A DNA stretch of 64,000 nt from Cyclobacteriaceae bacterium (GTDB lineage Bacteria > Bacteroidota > Bacteroidia > Cytophagales > Cyclobacteriaceae), in assembly GCA_028281285.1 (NCBI GenBank), contig JANQKF010000033.1, positions 365,987 to 429,986 on the forward strand, in the 5' to 3' direction. Shown here in pieces: positions 1-8,434 of the stretch. The notes below the pieces were generated by a model that did not search any database, had not been told where the DNA came from, and saw only the letters and a program-made list of their open reading frames with translations. The position numbers were made by a program, and so were the translations under genes. Position 1 is the stretch's first letter; every line of letters starts with the position of its first letter.

Positions 1-459
1 TGATCCCGCCAAATTCCCGACCATGGTGGTAAAGCCTGCGATTAGCCCCATGACTCCGGCAACACCAATGTGTTCTGGAACATATTTAGATTTTCTATGG
101 TCCCACCACCACATTATAACCACAGCAATGAATATGACGATGGCCATGCTTCTGCGAAAAACTTCTTCATTCATGCCATGTCCTACCCAAGTGCCTAGTA
201 TTACCCCAATCATCATAAACGGCATCAAGCGGATGAGGTATTTCCATTCCGTATGTCGATTGTAATAAATAGAAGCAATGATATCGCCAACAATTAGCAT
301 TGGAAGAAGAATTCCCGTAGATGCTTTGGCCCCGAAAACAAAGACCAGCATTGCCACGATAATTACACTAATTCCCTTGATTCCGGATTTTGAAAGACCG
401 AGAATAAAGCTGGCGGTGAGAAGGGTTATCCAATCGGTGATGGAGAGTTGAGAGAGCAC
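1..459 (-). CDS. TauE/SafE-family sulfite/sulfonate exporter-like membrane protein (partial, C-terminus cut)
   Basis: The reverse strand from 459 to the window edge reads 153 codons without a stop. It gives a very hydrophobic protein with the repeated small-residue helices of the TauE/SafE (DUF81) family, including TASFILGLSKSGIKG near residue 15 and VAGVMGLIAGFTTMVGNLAG near the cut end. The glycine-rich GLSKSG and AGF-type segments are the family's repeated half motifs. Family members move sulfite, sulfoacetate or similar anions across the inner membrane; the substrate here is unknown. The start is taken as the GTG at 459 because an in-frame stop lies 17 codons upstream and no ATG occurs between. 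The family is usually about 250 residues, so roughly 100 residues lie outside the window. A 27-bp near copy of its first codons lies at 5295-5321. Confidence 0.75.
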   Translation of the reverse strand, partial: MLSQLSITDWITLLTASFILGLSKSGIKGISVIIVAMLVFVFGAKASTGILLPMLIVGDIIASIYYNRHTEWKYLIRLMPFMMIGVILGTWVGHGMNEEVFRRSMAIVIFIAVVIMWWWDHRKSKYVPEHIGVAGVMGLIAGFTTMVGNLAGS

Positions 460-545
460 GGAGCTAATGTAATTAAAGTGATTGATAAGAATCTGGTTGA
501 GTACCCATTACCACATTAAGGCCATTTCAATATGTACTATATTGA

Positions 546-2969
546 ATGAAGATCGAACTAGTTCATCGAATGAGAAGCACTTTTTTGGCAATATTGGGTC
601 TGTTTCTTTTCACCTCATGTGAAAAACATGAGAATCATCAGAAAATTGATGAATTGGTTGTAACCGATCAAGTTCAGTGGATTGAGATTAACGAACCGTT
701 GCCTGAACATGACTCCTTGTTCTACCTCGAACACCCCGCTCCACTCTTTAGAAAGGAATTCAACACCAATAAACCTCTCAAGTCGGCCAAACTACTTATC
801 ACAGCGGCTGGCTACTATAAGGCAACGATCAATGGCAATGCAGTTGGAGATAATGCTCTTGATCCGGCATGGACGGATTTTAGTAAACGCATTTATTATT
901 CTGAACAGGATGTGACTGACTTGATTGAAGCCGGTGAGAATTGTATTGGTGTAGTACTTGGGAACGGTTTCTATAATCCGCTACCACTCAGAAAATGGGG
1001 TAGGAGAAACATGAGAGTTGATCTTTCAGTAGGCAAACCCACGTTCATTGCCAAATTAATATTGCGTTATGAAAGTGGTGAAACAATGGAAATAGGGACA
1101 AATGACTCGTGGAAATACACATATGGGCCAATAAGAAAGAACAGCGTTTATATTGGAGTGGCTTATGATGCCCGCAAAGAAATCCCAGGATGGAACAAGA
1201 ATGAATTTGATGATGCTTCATGGAACTTCTCGAAAGTTGGAAAAGGTCCAGGAGGACGGCTGGAAAAAGCTTTTTTTCCACCTGTTCAGGTGACCGAAAT
1301 AATTGAGCCAACCAGAATTTATGCTTCAACTAACGGGGGCTGGGTAGTCGATATGGGAGTGAACTTTACGGGTACTTATCGTATCATGTTAGAAGGAGAT
1401 GAGGGAGATAGTATCAATTTTCGCTTTGGGGAAAGAGTGTACGATGATGGCTCATTGAATCCAATGACGGCTGTTATCGGTCAGATTAAAAGACCAGGAA
1501 TAGGTGGCCCGGGAGCACCGGATATTGCCTGGCAAACTGATAGTTATGTATTGGGCAAAAATGAGATGCATTGGTTTAGCCCGGATTTCACCTATCATAC
1601 CTTCAGATATATGGAGATCACAGGTTTGGATAAAAAGCCGAACCTTGAAAGTATCCGGGGCTTGGCCTTGAACAGTAATGTGGCCACAAAAAATAGCTTC
1701 ATCTCTTCATCAGCACTTGTCAATTCCATCCAGAGGGCAACACAACGCACTTTTTTGTCGAATTTGGTCAGTGTTCAATCCGACTGTCCTGCACGTGAGA
1801 AATTTGGCTATGGAGGAGACCTTAACGCTACTAGTGAGTCCTTCATATATAATTATGATATGCAGTCATTCTACAGAAAAACAGTTTATGATTGGGTGGA
1901 TGCAATGAAGGATTTAAGTTTTGTCGATACTGCGCCATTTGCAGGAATAGAATATTGCGGAATTAGTTGGGAATCAGCCTTTTTGATCACACAGTATTAC
2001 CTCTACCTATATTATAACGATACGGATATCATAGAAGAATTGTACCAACTCGATAATCAATGGATGGATAAGGTTGCGATGATTCATCCTGATGGTATTG
2101 TGAATAGTGGGTTAAGTGATCATGAATCATTGGAGCCTGTTCCAGTTCAATTGACCGGAACAGGTCATTATTTACAGTGTGCTCAGATTATGACGGAATT
2201 TGCGTCCATAATGAATGATGATGCCAATCAAAAAAAGTATTCTGCCTTAGCCAAACAGCTGAAAGACAAGATGAGAGAAAGATTCTGGAATCAACCAGTA
2301 AATGGTGAAATCAATCGACAGACGCTTTTTTCAACCTTATTATATCATAAAATCATTCCTGAAGATAAAGTAGCTGCAGCCCAGGACTCGTTACTGAAAG
2401 CAGTCACTAATGGTCCTTCGGGTCATTTTAGTACAGGTATTTTCGGCACGAAGTACGTATTGGAAACCTTATCGGAAATAGGAAAGGCAAATACTGTTTT
2501 CGATATCGTCAATAGTACTACTTATCCCGGATGGGGATTCATGATTGAGCGAGGGGCCACCTCTATTTGGGAAACCTGGAAAGAAAGTGACAATACATTT
2601 TCCAATAATCACCCAATGTTTGGCACCGTTACTGAATGGTATTATCGATGGCTAGCTGGGATTCGTCCCGACCCTCAATACCCTGGATTCAAAGAGTTTA
2701 TTTTAAATCCCACAATTCCAGAGGGGTTGGAGTTCGTGGAAGCCACCTATTATTCACCATATGGGGCTATCGTTTCCAATTGGAAAAAGCAGGAAGGTGG
2801 GTATAGCTACACGGTTTCCGTTCCGGAGGGTAGCAAAGCCCGTGTCCGATTGCCGATTACGAATTCTCAGAGTATTTCCATTGTCGGAAATAGAACCGAC
2901 AAGCTTAGTGGTGGAGAGTTTGAACTGGAAGAGGGAGATTATCAGATTATTATTTCAACTCAGCGTTGA
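546..2969 (+). CDS. Glycoside hydrolase family 78 (alpha-L-rhamnosidase-like) lipoprotein
   Basis: An exported glycosidase expected to cleave terminal alpha-L-rhamnose from plant or algal glycans at the cell surface or in the periplasm. Residues 9-25 form a signal peptide ending in a lipobox with the lipidated Cys at 25. Residues about 70-200 resemble the GH78 N-terminal beta-sandwich. The (alpha/alpha)6 catalytic barrel follows. Near residue 411 the pattern D-C-P-A-R-E-K-F-G-Y-G-G-D has the Asp, Glu (+5) and Asp (+12) spacing of the known GH78 catalytic residues. GATSIWETW near 670 and the region around 690-700 are the usual C-terminal barrel motifs. At 807 residues the length is normal. ATG 546 is used; ATG 570 (residue 9) would give a more typical signal peptide. 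No Shine-Dalgarno is visible. An inverted repeat CAATAT-N5-ATATTG ends just before the start. No SusC/D genes adjoin it, so it is not in a classical polysaccharide locus. Confidence 0.85.
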   Translation: MKIELVHRMRSTFLAILGLFLFTSCEKHENHQKIDELVVTDQVQWIEINEPLPEHDSLFYLEHPAPLFRKEFNTNKPLKSAKLLITAAGYYKATINGNAVGDNALDPAWTDFSKRIYYSEQDVTDLIEAGENCIGVVLGNGFYNPLPLRKWGRRNMRVDLSVGKPTFIAKLILRYESGETMEIGTNDSWKYTYGPIRKNSVYIGVAYDARKEIPGWNKNEFDDASWNFSKVGKGPGGRLEKAFFPPVQVTEIIEPTRIYASTNGGWVVDMGVNFTGTYRIMLEGDEGDSINFRFGERVYDDGSLNPMTAVIGQIKRPGIGGPGAPDIAWQTDSYVLGKNEMHWFSPDFTYHTFRYMEITGLDKKPNLESIRGLALNSNVATKNSFISSSALVNSIQRATQRTFLSNLVSVQSDCPAREKFGYGGDLNATSESFIYNYDMQSFYRKTVYDWVDAMKDLSFVDTAPFAGIEYCGISWESAFLITQYYLYLYYNDTDIIEELYQLDNQWMDKVAMIHPDGIVNSGLSDHESLEPVPVQLTGTGHYLQCAQIMTEFASIMNDDANQKKYSALAKQLKDKMRERFWNQPVNGEINRQTLFSTLLYHKIIPEDKVAAAQDSLLKAVTNGPSGHFSTGIFGTKYVLETLSEIGKANTVFDIVNSTTYPGWGFMIERGATSIWETWKESDNTFSNNHPMFGTVTEWYYRWLAGIRPDPQYPGFKEFILNPTIPEGLEFVEATYYSPYGAIVSNWKKQEGGYSYTVSVPEGSKARVRLPITNSQSISIVGNRTDKLSGGEFELEEGDYQIIISTQR

Positions 2970-3003
2970 ATTAAATGACACTAAATATTTGTTAGTCAAT
3001 ATG

Positions 3004-3020
3004 AAATAGCCTTGCTATTT
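3004..3020. terminator. Small hairpin between convergent genes
   Basis: A perfect 7-bp stem (AAATAGC / GCTATTT, loop CTT) lies 34 bp after the rhamnosidase stop and overlaps the stop codon of the facing PLP-enzyme gene. It is AT-rich and lacks a strong T-run, so it is only a possible weak bidirectional terminator. Confidence 0.3.
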
Positions 3021-4007
3021 AAATAGATTTATGAGCCCTCCGGTATGCCAAAATAAGACATTGTCATTCGGCTTAAAAAAACCATGCCTTGCTTTGTTTA
3101 CTATTGCCGCTACACCTTTAGCCGTGTATGTTTTGTCTAGTAAAATGCCTTCAAATTTAGCGAATGCCTCACTGACTTCCTGAGAGAGCGCTGTGGGAAT
3201 ACCATACCCTTCTCCAATTTGAGATACATCAACATGTATGTCATTTTCCAATGGTTCCGGAGGAAGATTATGTTCTTTTAGCATTGGTGTCAATGCGCTC
3301 ATTATGTAAGAGGTGATCTCTTCTACCGAATCGTCAGCACTTACGCCAATTATATTTAGATCATCCTTTTCAAAGAGGTGTTTGCCAAGTACAAGACCTG
3401 CCTGTGTACCACCTGAGGATGAACCATGAATTATATAGTCGAATCTTGTGTCGGTGTCTTTTTCATATTGTACAACCTCTTCAAATGCCCTTACAAAACC
3501 ATATGAACCGATGGCATCAGATGCACCTAATGGTATTTTATAGACAGTTCGCCCCTTAGCTTTAAGTTGTTGGGCAACTTCATCCATTTTAGGAATGCGT
3601 TCTTCTCTTGTTTTAACAAAATGAAGGTTGATGCCCATCAAATCATTGATTAAAAAATTGGCAGAGCTTCTGGCTGGTTTTTCACCATGTAGTACTAGTT
3701 CGCAATTAAGCCCCAATCTTCTTGCTACCTGCGCAGTGATACGGGCATGATTGGATTGAATGCCACCATAGGTAATGATGGTATCAGCATTTGATTCTTT
3801 GGCTGCTGCCAAGGCGTATTCTAACTTTCGAAGTTTATTGCCCCATACTAAAGGGCCAATCATATCGTCACGTTTTATGAAAAGATTGGGTAATTCAGGG
3901 CATATCTTTTTAATACGTTCACATGACTCTATAGGGGTATTTAGCTGTGCTAGCGATATCCTTTTTTTGGATTGATAAGTGTTCAGCAAGGTGCTTGTCT
4001 TACTCAT
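3015..4007 (-). CDS. D-cysteine desulfhydrase / ACC deaminase-family PLP enzyme
   Basis: A cytosolic fold-type II PLP enzyme. The family includes D-cysteine desulfhydrase (D-Cys to pyruvate, sulfide and ammonia), ACC deaminase and L-cysteate sulfo-lyase. The sequence shows KRDD at 45-48, then GNKLRKLE with the PLP-binding Lys at 58. GGIQSNHAR at 81-89 is the substrate/carboxylate loop typical of the D-cysteine desulfhydrase branch. HGSSSGGTQAG near 200 is the phosphate cradle, and WHTGG closes the protein. Length 330 is normal. It is second in a two-gene unit: its ATG overlaps the last 8 bp of the upstream hydrolase gene, so the two are probably translationally coupled. The exact substrate cannot be told from sequence; D-cysteine or another D-amino acid is most likely. 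Confidence 0.8.
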   Translation of the reverse strand: MSKTSTLLNTYQSKKRISLAQLNTPIESCERIKKICPELPNLFIKRDDMIGPLVWGNKLRKLEYALAAAKESNADTIITYGGIQSNHARITAQVARRLGLNCELVLHGEKPARSSANFLINDLMGINLHFVKTREERIPKMDEVAQQLKAKGRTVYKIPLGASDAIGSYGFVRAFEEVVQYEKDTDTRFDYIIHGSSSGGTQAGLVLGKHLFEKDDLNIIGVSADDSVEEITSYIMSALTPMLKEHNLPPEPLENDIHVDVSQIGEGYGIPTALSQEVSEAFAKFEGILLDKTYTAKGVAAIVNKARHGFFKPNDNVLFWHTGGLINLFK

Positions 4008-5175
4008 AGAGTGACTTTAGGTAATTGAGAAAAATATGGTTGGTCAACTGCCTGTCCATTGCTCTATTCGTTGGACCGGTTGAATTAAAGCCGAAAACAA
4101 ACGCCAAATCCTTACGCGTGTCGAAATAGATATGGGTATGAAAACCATTTTGCCATCCGCTATGGCCATTCACTTTCATGCCTTCAAAATCTTCCATAAA
4201 AAACATAAGCGATTGCCACTCAGTCATCTGTTCAGTATTTCTTCCTGTTTTAATACGTGGAGTAAACATTTCTTCCAGGCTGGAACGTTTTAATACCGCC
4301 TCATATAAACCATTGTCACCATAGCCCAGTAAAAAATTCAGGTACTTGCTCATGTCTCCAAATGTGCAGTTCAAACCACCATTGGAAACAGTGATTTCAG
4401 TATCCAGATCGAATATGGACTTGGTTCTATTTCCTTGCTCATCGAAATGATAGCTTTGGGCCACTCTATCTTGTAGGTACCATGGTGCATGGTCAAAATA
4501 GCTTTCGCTTAAACCGAGCGGAGTCAATATGTTTTTTTGAATATAGTATTCGAAATCATCGTTGGTCAATTTCTCGATGATCATTCCCAAAAAAGTAACT
4601 CCCGGATTTGAATACATCCATTTGGAACCCGGTTTAAAATGGATTTTTGAAAAGGCAAGCGTATGTTCCAGTTGTTCCCATGTTTGGGCATTAAGAGGTT
4701 GCCAATCGTGCTCTCGCCAAGGCCAAGTTGCTCCTCTAAAACCGGAACTATGCGTCATCAAATGATTGATGGTAATATCATCCATACTTCCGTAAGGATT
4801 ATGCACTTTCCTTAGCTCCGGTAAATAATCGGTAACTTTATCTTCCAGAGACAGAATACCACGATCACGTAGCTGCATTATCCCGATTGCGGTAAAGGTC
4901 TTAGTAATGGATGCCCAATGAAAGATTGTCTTTTCGTCCATGGGGGTGTTCTTCTCCAGATTGGCCTTGCCGTATTTGTCCTTAAAAACAACCTCTCCAT
5001 CTTTTAACATCCAGAGTTGAGCACCCACGATATTGTTTTCACGCAGTGTTTTCTCAAAATACTCACTGAGCCCAGAAAAGTCGGTGTTTTTAAAGTTGCC
5101 TTTATCTTGTGCTTTTACATTCAGATGACATATTAAGAAGATAAGAAGTATAAGAGATCCTCGGTTTAGTTTCAT
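4000..5175 (-). CDS. Secreted serine hydrolase, beta-lactamase class C / esterase fold
   Basis: An exported serine hydrolase of the beta-lactamase-related (PF00144) family, which covers class C beta-lactamases, D,D-peptidases, D-aminopeptidases and esterases. Residues 1-22 are a signal peptide ending KAQ. The catalytic S-x-x-K is Ser89-Ile-Thr-Lys92, the Tyr motif is YSN at 188-190, and the third motif is HSG at 338-340, a common replacement for KTG. This HSG form points to esterase or D-peptidase activity rather than true beta-lactamase action. Length 391 fits. It is the first gene of a unit with the PLP enzyme (8-bp overlap). A TAGTTTTG sequence at 5268-5275 (reverse strand) resembles the Bacteroidota -7 box but has no clear -33 partner. 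Confidence 0.8.
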   Translation of the reverse strand: MKLNRGSLILLIFLICHLNVKAQDKGNFKNTDFSGLSEYFEKTLRENNIVGAQLWMLKDGEVVFKDKYGKANLEKNTPMDEKTIFHWASITKTFTAIGIMQLRDRGILSLEDKVTDYLPELRKVHNPYGSMDDITINHLMTHSSGFRGATWPWREHDWQPLNAQTWEQLEHTLAFSKIHFKPGSKWMYSNPGVTFLGMIIEKLTNDDFEYYIQKNILTPLGLSESYFDHAPWYLQDRVAQSYHFDEQGNRTKSIFDLDTEITVSNGGLNCTFGDMSKYLNFLLGYGDNGLYEAVLKRSSLEEMFTPRIKTGRNTEQMTEWQSLMFFMEDFEGMKVNGHSGWQNGFHTHIYFDTRKDLAFVFGFNSTGPTNRAMDRQLTNHIFLNYLKSLYE

Positions 5176-5285
5176 GTCTAGATTTTAAAATGAATGGAAT
5201 GGGCCAATCGCTATTGAAACTATTGAATTTAAACCTTTTAGTTATTTTCTCAGAACTCATAAATGATCAAAACTACTTTTGAATA

Positions 5286-5321
5286 CTATTCTTGATCGGT
5301 GAGGGAGAGTTGAGATAGCAC
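5286..5321 (-). pseudogene. Short remnant matching the start of the TauE/SafE gene
   Basis: Reading leftwards from GTG at 5321 gives V-L-S-Q-L-S-L-T-D-Q-E and a stop. The partial exporter at 459 starts V-L-S-Q-L-S-I-T-D-W. At DNA level 5295-5321 matches 433-459 at 25 of 27 positions. It looks like a decayed duplicate or rearrangement scar of the 5' end of that gene, too short to be functional. Confidence 0.5.
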
Positions 5322-5350
5322 TGGTGAAGATAGAGATGCCAGAATACAAA

Positions 5351-5378
5351 TAAAAAAGCCCTGAATTTCTTCAAGGCT
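5351..5378 (-). terminator. Rho-independent terminator of tRNA-Asp
   Basis: On the reverse strand AGCCTTGAA and TTCAGGGCT pair around a GAAA loop with one mismatch and are followed by a run of six T. It lies 6 bp after the tRNA 3' end. Confidence 0.8.
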
Positions 5379-5383
5379 CTAAG

Positions 5384-5457
5384 CGGAACGGACGGGACTC
5401 GAACCCGCGACCTCCTGCGTGACAGGCAGGCATTCTAACCAGCTGAACTACCGCTCC
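5384..5457 (-). tRNA. tRNA-Asp (GTC)
   Basis: On the reverse strand the acceptor stem is GGAGCGG paired with CCGTTCC (one G-T pair), with discriminator G. The anticodon stem CCTGC/GCAGG encloses the loop CTGTCAC with anticodon GTC. The T arm is GCGGG-TTCGAGT-CCCGT. The D arm has GTTCAGCTGGTTAGAAT. The CCA end is not encoded. Length is 74 nt. Confidence 0.95.
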
Positions 5458-5662
5458 AGTATTTTGAAATACTCCCTTTCGTTTAAGGTGATGCAAAAGT
5501 AGTATGCTTCTTTTTATTTGCAAACAAGTCAGGCAAAAATATTCATCCATTTTGGGAAGACCGTAGCTATCACCAAACTCTGCGTTTTACCTGCATAAGA
5601 CCACATATCGATGTGAGGGATCAGTAAGGATACTTCGCTCTTTTGTTGTCCTAATTATAGTT

Positions 5663-5676
5663 GTGCATTCGTGCAC
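5663..5676 (+). promoter_or_regulatory. UUCG tetraloop hairpin in the TBDR leader
   Basis: GTGCA-TTCG-TGCAC is a perfect 5-bp stem closed by a stable UUCG-type loop, 38 bp before the receptor's ATG. If transcribed it would form a small 5'-leader hairpin. No T-run follows, so it is not a terminator. Role unknown. Confidence 0.35.
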
Positions 5677-5714
5677 GATAGCGTAAATTTCGTTTTACCG
5701 AAAAAATCAACCTG

Positions 5715-8405
5715 ATGACCCACCGTTTACTGGTATTCCTCATGGTGCTGATGCTCGTTTCCACCCTAGCTTCAGCGCAACGTGTGACACCGATCAAAAT
5801 TACTGAGAGCTTTGCTCAACAACCCATAGAACGGGTACTCTCTTCAATTGAGTCCAAATATAACGTCCGAGTGTTTTACAACCCTGATTGGGTTAGAGGC
5901 ATTATCATTTCGGAACAGGCCAATGATGAGTCGTTAACAGACTTTCTGAACAAATTATTGGGCAATGTAGGACTAAAGGTGGAGGCCTATGATGCCGCAA
6001 ATCTTGTGGTCTTACCCACGGAAAACTTCAATCGTAATGTAAGAGGTGCCGATGATACGGCTGTAGAGGCCACCGAGACAGTCTTGGAAATAGGGAGTGG
6101 TACCGGTGTTGCCGGAAGAGTCGCCACCCTTAGCGGCTATGTAAAAGATGGGAGAAATGGAGAGACTATAATTGGAGCATCAATTTATTCGCTGGAGAAT
6201 GAAAAAGGAACGGTAACTAACGGACAGGGCTTTTTCAATCTTGAAATTCCTACAGGTCGACAGCGAATTCGCTTCAGTTTTATTGGTTTTGAGGACGAAG
6301 TACGGGAAATAAACCTGAGGTCGGACGGAGCGATCAATGTAGAACTATTTGAGGGTGTCGTAAGTCTGGAAAGTGTTACAGTGACCGGAGAAGCACCTGA
6401 TGAGAATGTAAGGAGTCTTGATATGGGAGTTGAGAAACTTACCATCAATACCATCAAGAAATTACCCAGACTTCTGGGTGAAGCCGATGTTGTTAAAAGT
6501 TTGGTGCTATTACCAGGTATTACCACGGTTGGAGAAGGTGCAGCCGGCTATAACGTAAGAGGAGGAAGCGTTGGTGAGAACTTAATCCTTCAAGACGGGG
6601 CTGAGGTATTTAACTCTTCCCACTTGTTTGGATTCTTTTCTGCCTTTAATCCTGATTTGGTGAGAGGAGTTTCTCTTTATAAAGGGGGGAGTGTTCCGGC
6701 TGACCTGGGTGGAAGATTAAGTTCAATTCTGGATGTTCAGCTTAGAGAGGGTAACTATAAGAAAATAGAAGGGAATGGAGGAATAGGCCTGTTGACGAGC
6801 CGCTTGGCATTGGAGGGTCCTATCGTTACAGATAAAACCTCTTTTTTGGTGGGAGGTAGAGCTTCCTATTCTGATTGGATCCTGAATCGTGTAGATGATG
6901 TGGACTTACGACAGAGTTCTGCCAGTTTTTATGATGCCAACATCAAGATATCACACGAAATCAACCCGAATAACAAGATCTTTCTTACGGGATACTCAAG
7001 TCAGGATAGGTTTAGCCTTGCTAGTGACACCACTTTCAATTATGGTACTGACTTAGCAAGCCTCAAATGGAACCATCTTTTTTCACCGCAGGTCTTTTTA
7101 TCAACCACAGCGACCATTGGGAATTATAGTTATGATGTTACCGATGAAGAGGGGTTGAATCAATTTGAACTCAATTCCAAAATTGACTATCGATCTCTTG
7201 AATCTTCGTTGGAGGTCGATATTCTTGATAGTCATAAACTTACAATGGGTGTAAAAGCCACATTGTATGAGAACTATCAGGGAGATTTTGTCCCTGCAGA
7301 GGGAAGTTTTAACCTTACCCAGGTTAATATCCCGAAAGAAAAAGCGATTGAGTCTGCTGCCTATATCAGCGATGAATGGGATGTAAGTGATAATGTTAGT
7401 CTTTCATTGGGAGTTCGGTATTCAGATTGGAGGAACATAGGAGCGCGCGATGTTTTCCTTTATCAACAGGGTGTTCCTATGACTACAGGGAGCATTATTG
7501 ATACTTTGAGTTTTGAGCATGGAGAAGAGATTCAAAGTTATGCGGGGTTAGAACCGAGGGCATCATTACGACTTAGTATGGATGCTTCTACCTCTGTGAA
7601 GGTGAGTTATAACAGAATGCGTCAGTATATGCATCTTGTATCGAATACGGTAGCAGTAACACCAATCGATGTCTGGCAGATGAGTAATTATCATATCCGA
7701 CCGGCAGTAAGTGATCAGTACTCTATAGGCCTCTTCAAAAACTTTTCCGACAACACCATCGAGACTTCTCTGGAATACTATCATAAAGACACCCGGGATG
7801 TTTTGGATTTCAAAGGCGGAGCAAAGTTGCTGCTGAACGAAACATTAGAGACCGATTTGCTTCAAGGAGTTGGACGGGCGTGGGGTATCGAATTCCTGAT
7901 AAAAAAGAAGGAGGGTGTGCTTACCGGGTGGCTCAGTTATACCTATTCAAGAACAAAACTTAGGGCGATCAGTGAGTTTCCAAACGAGACTGTGAACCAA
8001 GGTGAATTCTATGCCGCCAACTACGATAAGCCTCATGATCTAACCATCGTTGCTGAGTACCGATTGGGGAAAAGGGTGACATTGAACGGAAACTTCACTT
8101 ATAGTACAGGAAGACCGATCACGGCCCCGACCTCATCTTATTCGATCGGTCAGCTCAGAAGTTTGGCGGATTACTCGAGACGAAATCAATTCAGAATACC
8201 TGACTTTCATCGTCTCGACATTTCCCTGACAGTTGGAAGAGGATTTAAAAAGGCCAGGAAATACAAAAGTGAATGGAACTTTGCCATTTACAATGTCTAT
8301 GGAAGAAGGAATGCCTATTCAATTTTCTTTGATGAATCTTCCAATGCTAATAAACTCTCAATATTAGGGATGTTTCCATCCATCAGTTACAACTTCAACT
8401 TTTGA
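5715..8405 (+). CDS. TonB-dependent receptor with N-terminal STN and carboxypeptidase-like domains
   Basis: An outer-membrane active transporter. Residues 1-21 are a signal peptide (cut after ASA). Residues about 35-95 form an STN (secretin/TonB N-terminal) domain, which in FecA-like receptors talks to an inner-membrane signalling partner. About 139-220 is a carboxypeptidase regulatory-like beta-sandwich. About 225-360 is the plug, with LPGITTVGEGAAGYNVRGGS and the FNPDLVRGVSLYKGG region. The rest is a beta-barrel ending SISYNFNF. At 896 residues it is complete. No FecR or sigma gene adjoins it, so the STN domain may not serve classical trans-envelope signalling. It heads a run of six genes; DUF4249 lipoproteins follow directly, a known pairing in Bacteroidota whose ligand is unknown. 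The second receptor at 21602 is a close relative that lacks the STN domain. Confidence 0.9.
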   Translation: MTHRLLVFLMVLMLVSTLASAQRVTPIKITESFAQQPIERVLSSIESKYNVRVFYNPDWVRGIIISEQANDESLTDFLNKLLGNVGLKVEAYDAANLVVLPTENFNRNVRGADDTAVEATETVLEIGSGTGVAGRVATLSGYVKDGRNGETIIGASIYSLENEKGTVTNGQGFFNLEIPTGRQRIRFSFIGFEDEVREINLRSDGAINVELFEGVVSLESVTVTGEAPDENVRSLDMGVEKLTINTIKKLPRLLGEADVVKSLVLLPGITTVGEGAAGYNVRGGSVGENLILQDGAEVFNSSHLFGFFSAFNPDLVRGVSLYKGGSVPADLGGRLSSILDVQLREGNYKKIEGNGGIGLLTSRLALEGPIVTDKTSFLVGGRASYSDWILNRVDDVDLRQSSASFYDANIKISHEINPNNKIFLTGYSSQDRFSLASDTTFNYGTDLASLKWNHLFSPQVFLSTTATIGNYSYDVTDEEGLNQFELNSKIDYRSLESSLEVDILDSHKLTMGVKATLYENYQGDFVPAEGSFNLTQVNIPKEKAIESAAYISDEWDVSDNVSLSLGVRYSDWRNIGARDVFLYQQGVPMTTGSIIDTLSFEHGEEIQSYAGLEPRASLRLSMDASTSVKVSYNRMRQYMHLVSNTVAVTPIDVWQMSNYHIRPAVSDQYSIGLFKNFSDNTIETSLEYYHKDTRDVLDFKGGAKLLLNETLETDLLQGVGRAWGIEFLIKKKEGVLTGWLSYTYSRTKLRAISEFPNETVNQGEFYAANYDKPHDLTIVAEYRLGKRVTLNGNFTYSTGRPITAPTSSYSIGQLRSLADYSRRNQFRIPDFHRLDISLTVGRGFKKARKYKSEWNFAIYNVYGRRNAYSIFFDESSNANKLSILGMFPSISYNFNF

Positions 8406-8434
8406 TATAAGGCGTGCTTAACATGAGGAGGGAA

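Noticed and set aside
5552..5568. TTGG-N10-GC pattern upstream of the first TBDR
   Set aside because: The spacing fits sigma-54 but the -12 box is TAGCT. A TTGG-N10-GC match should occur many times by chance in 64 kb.
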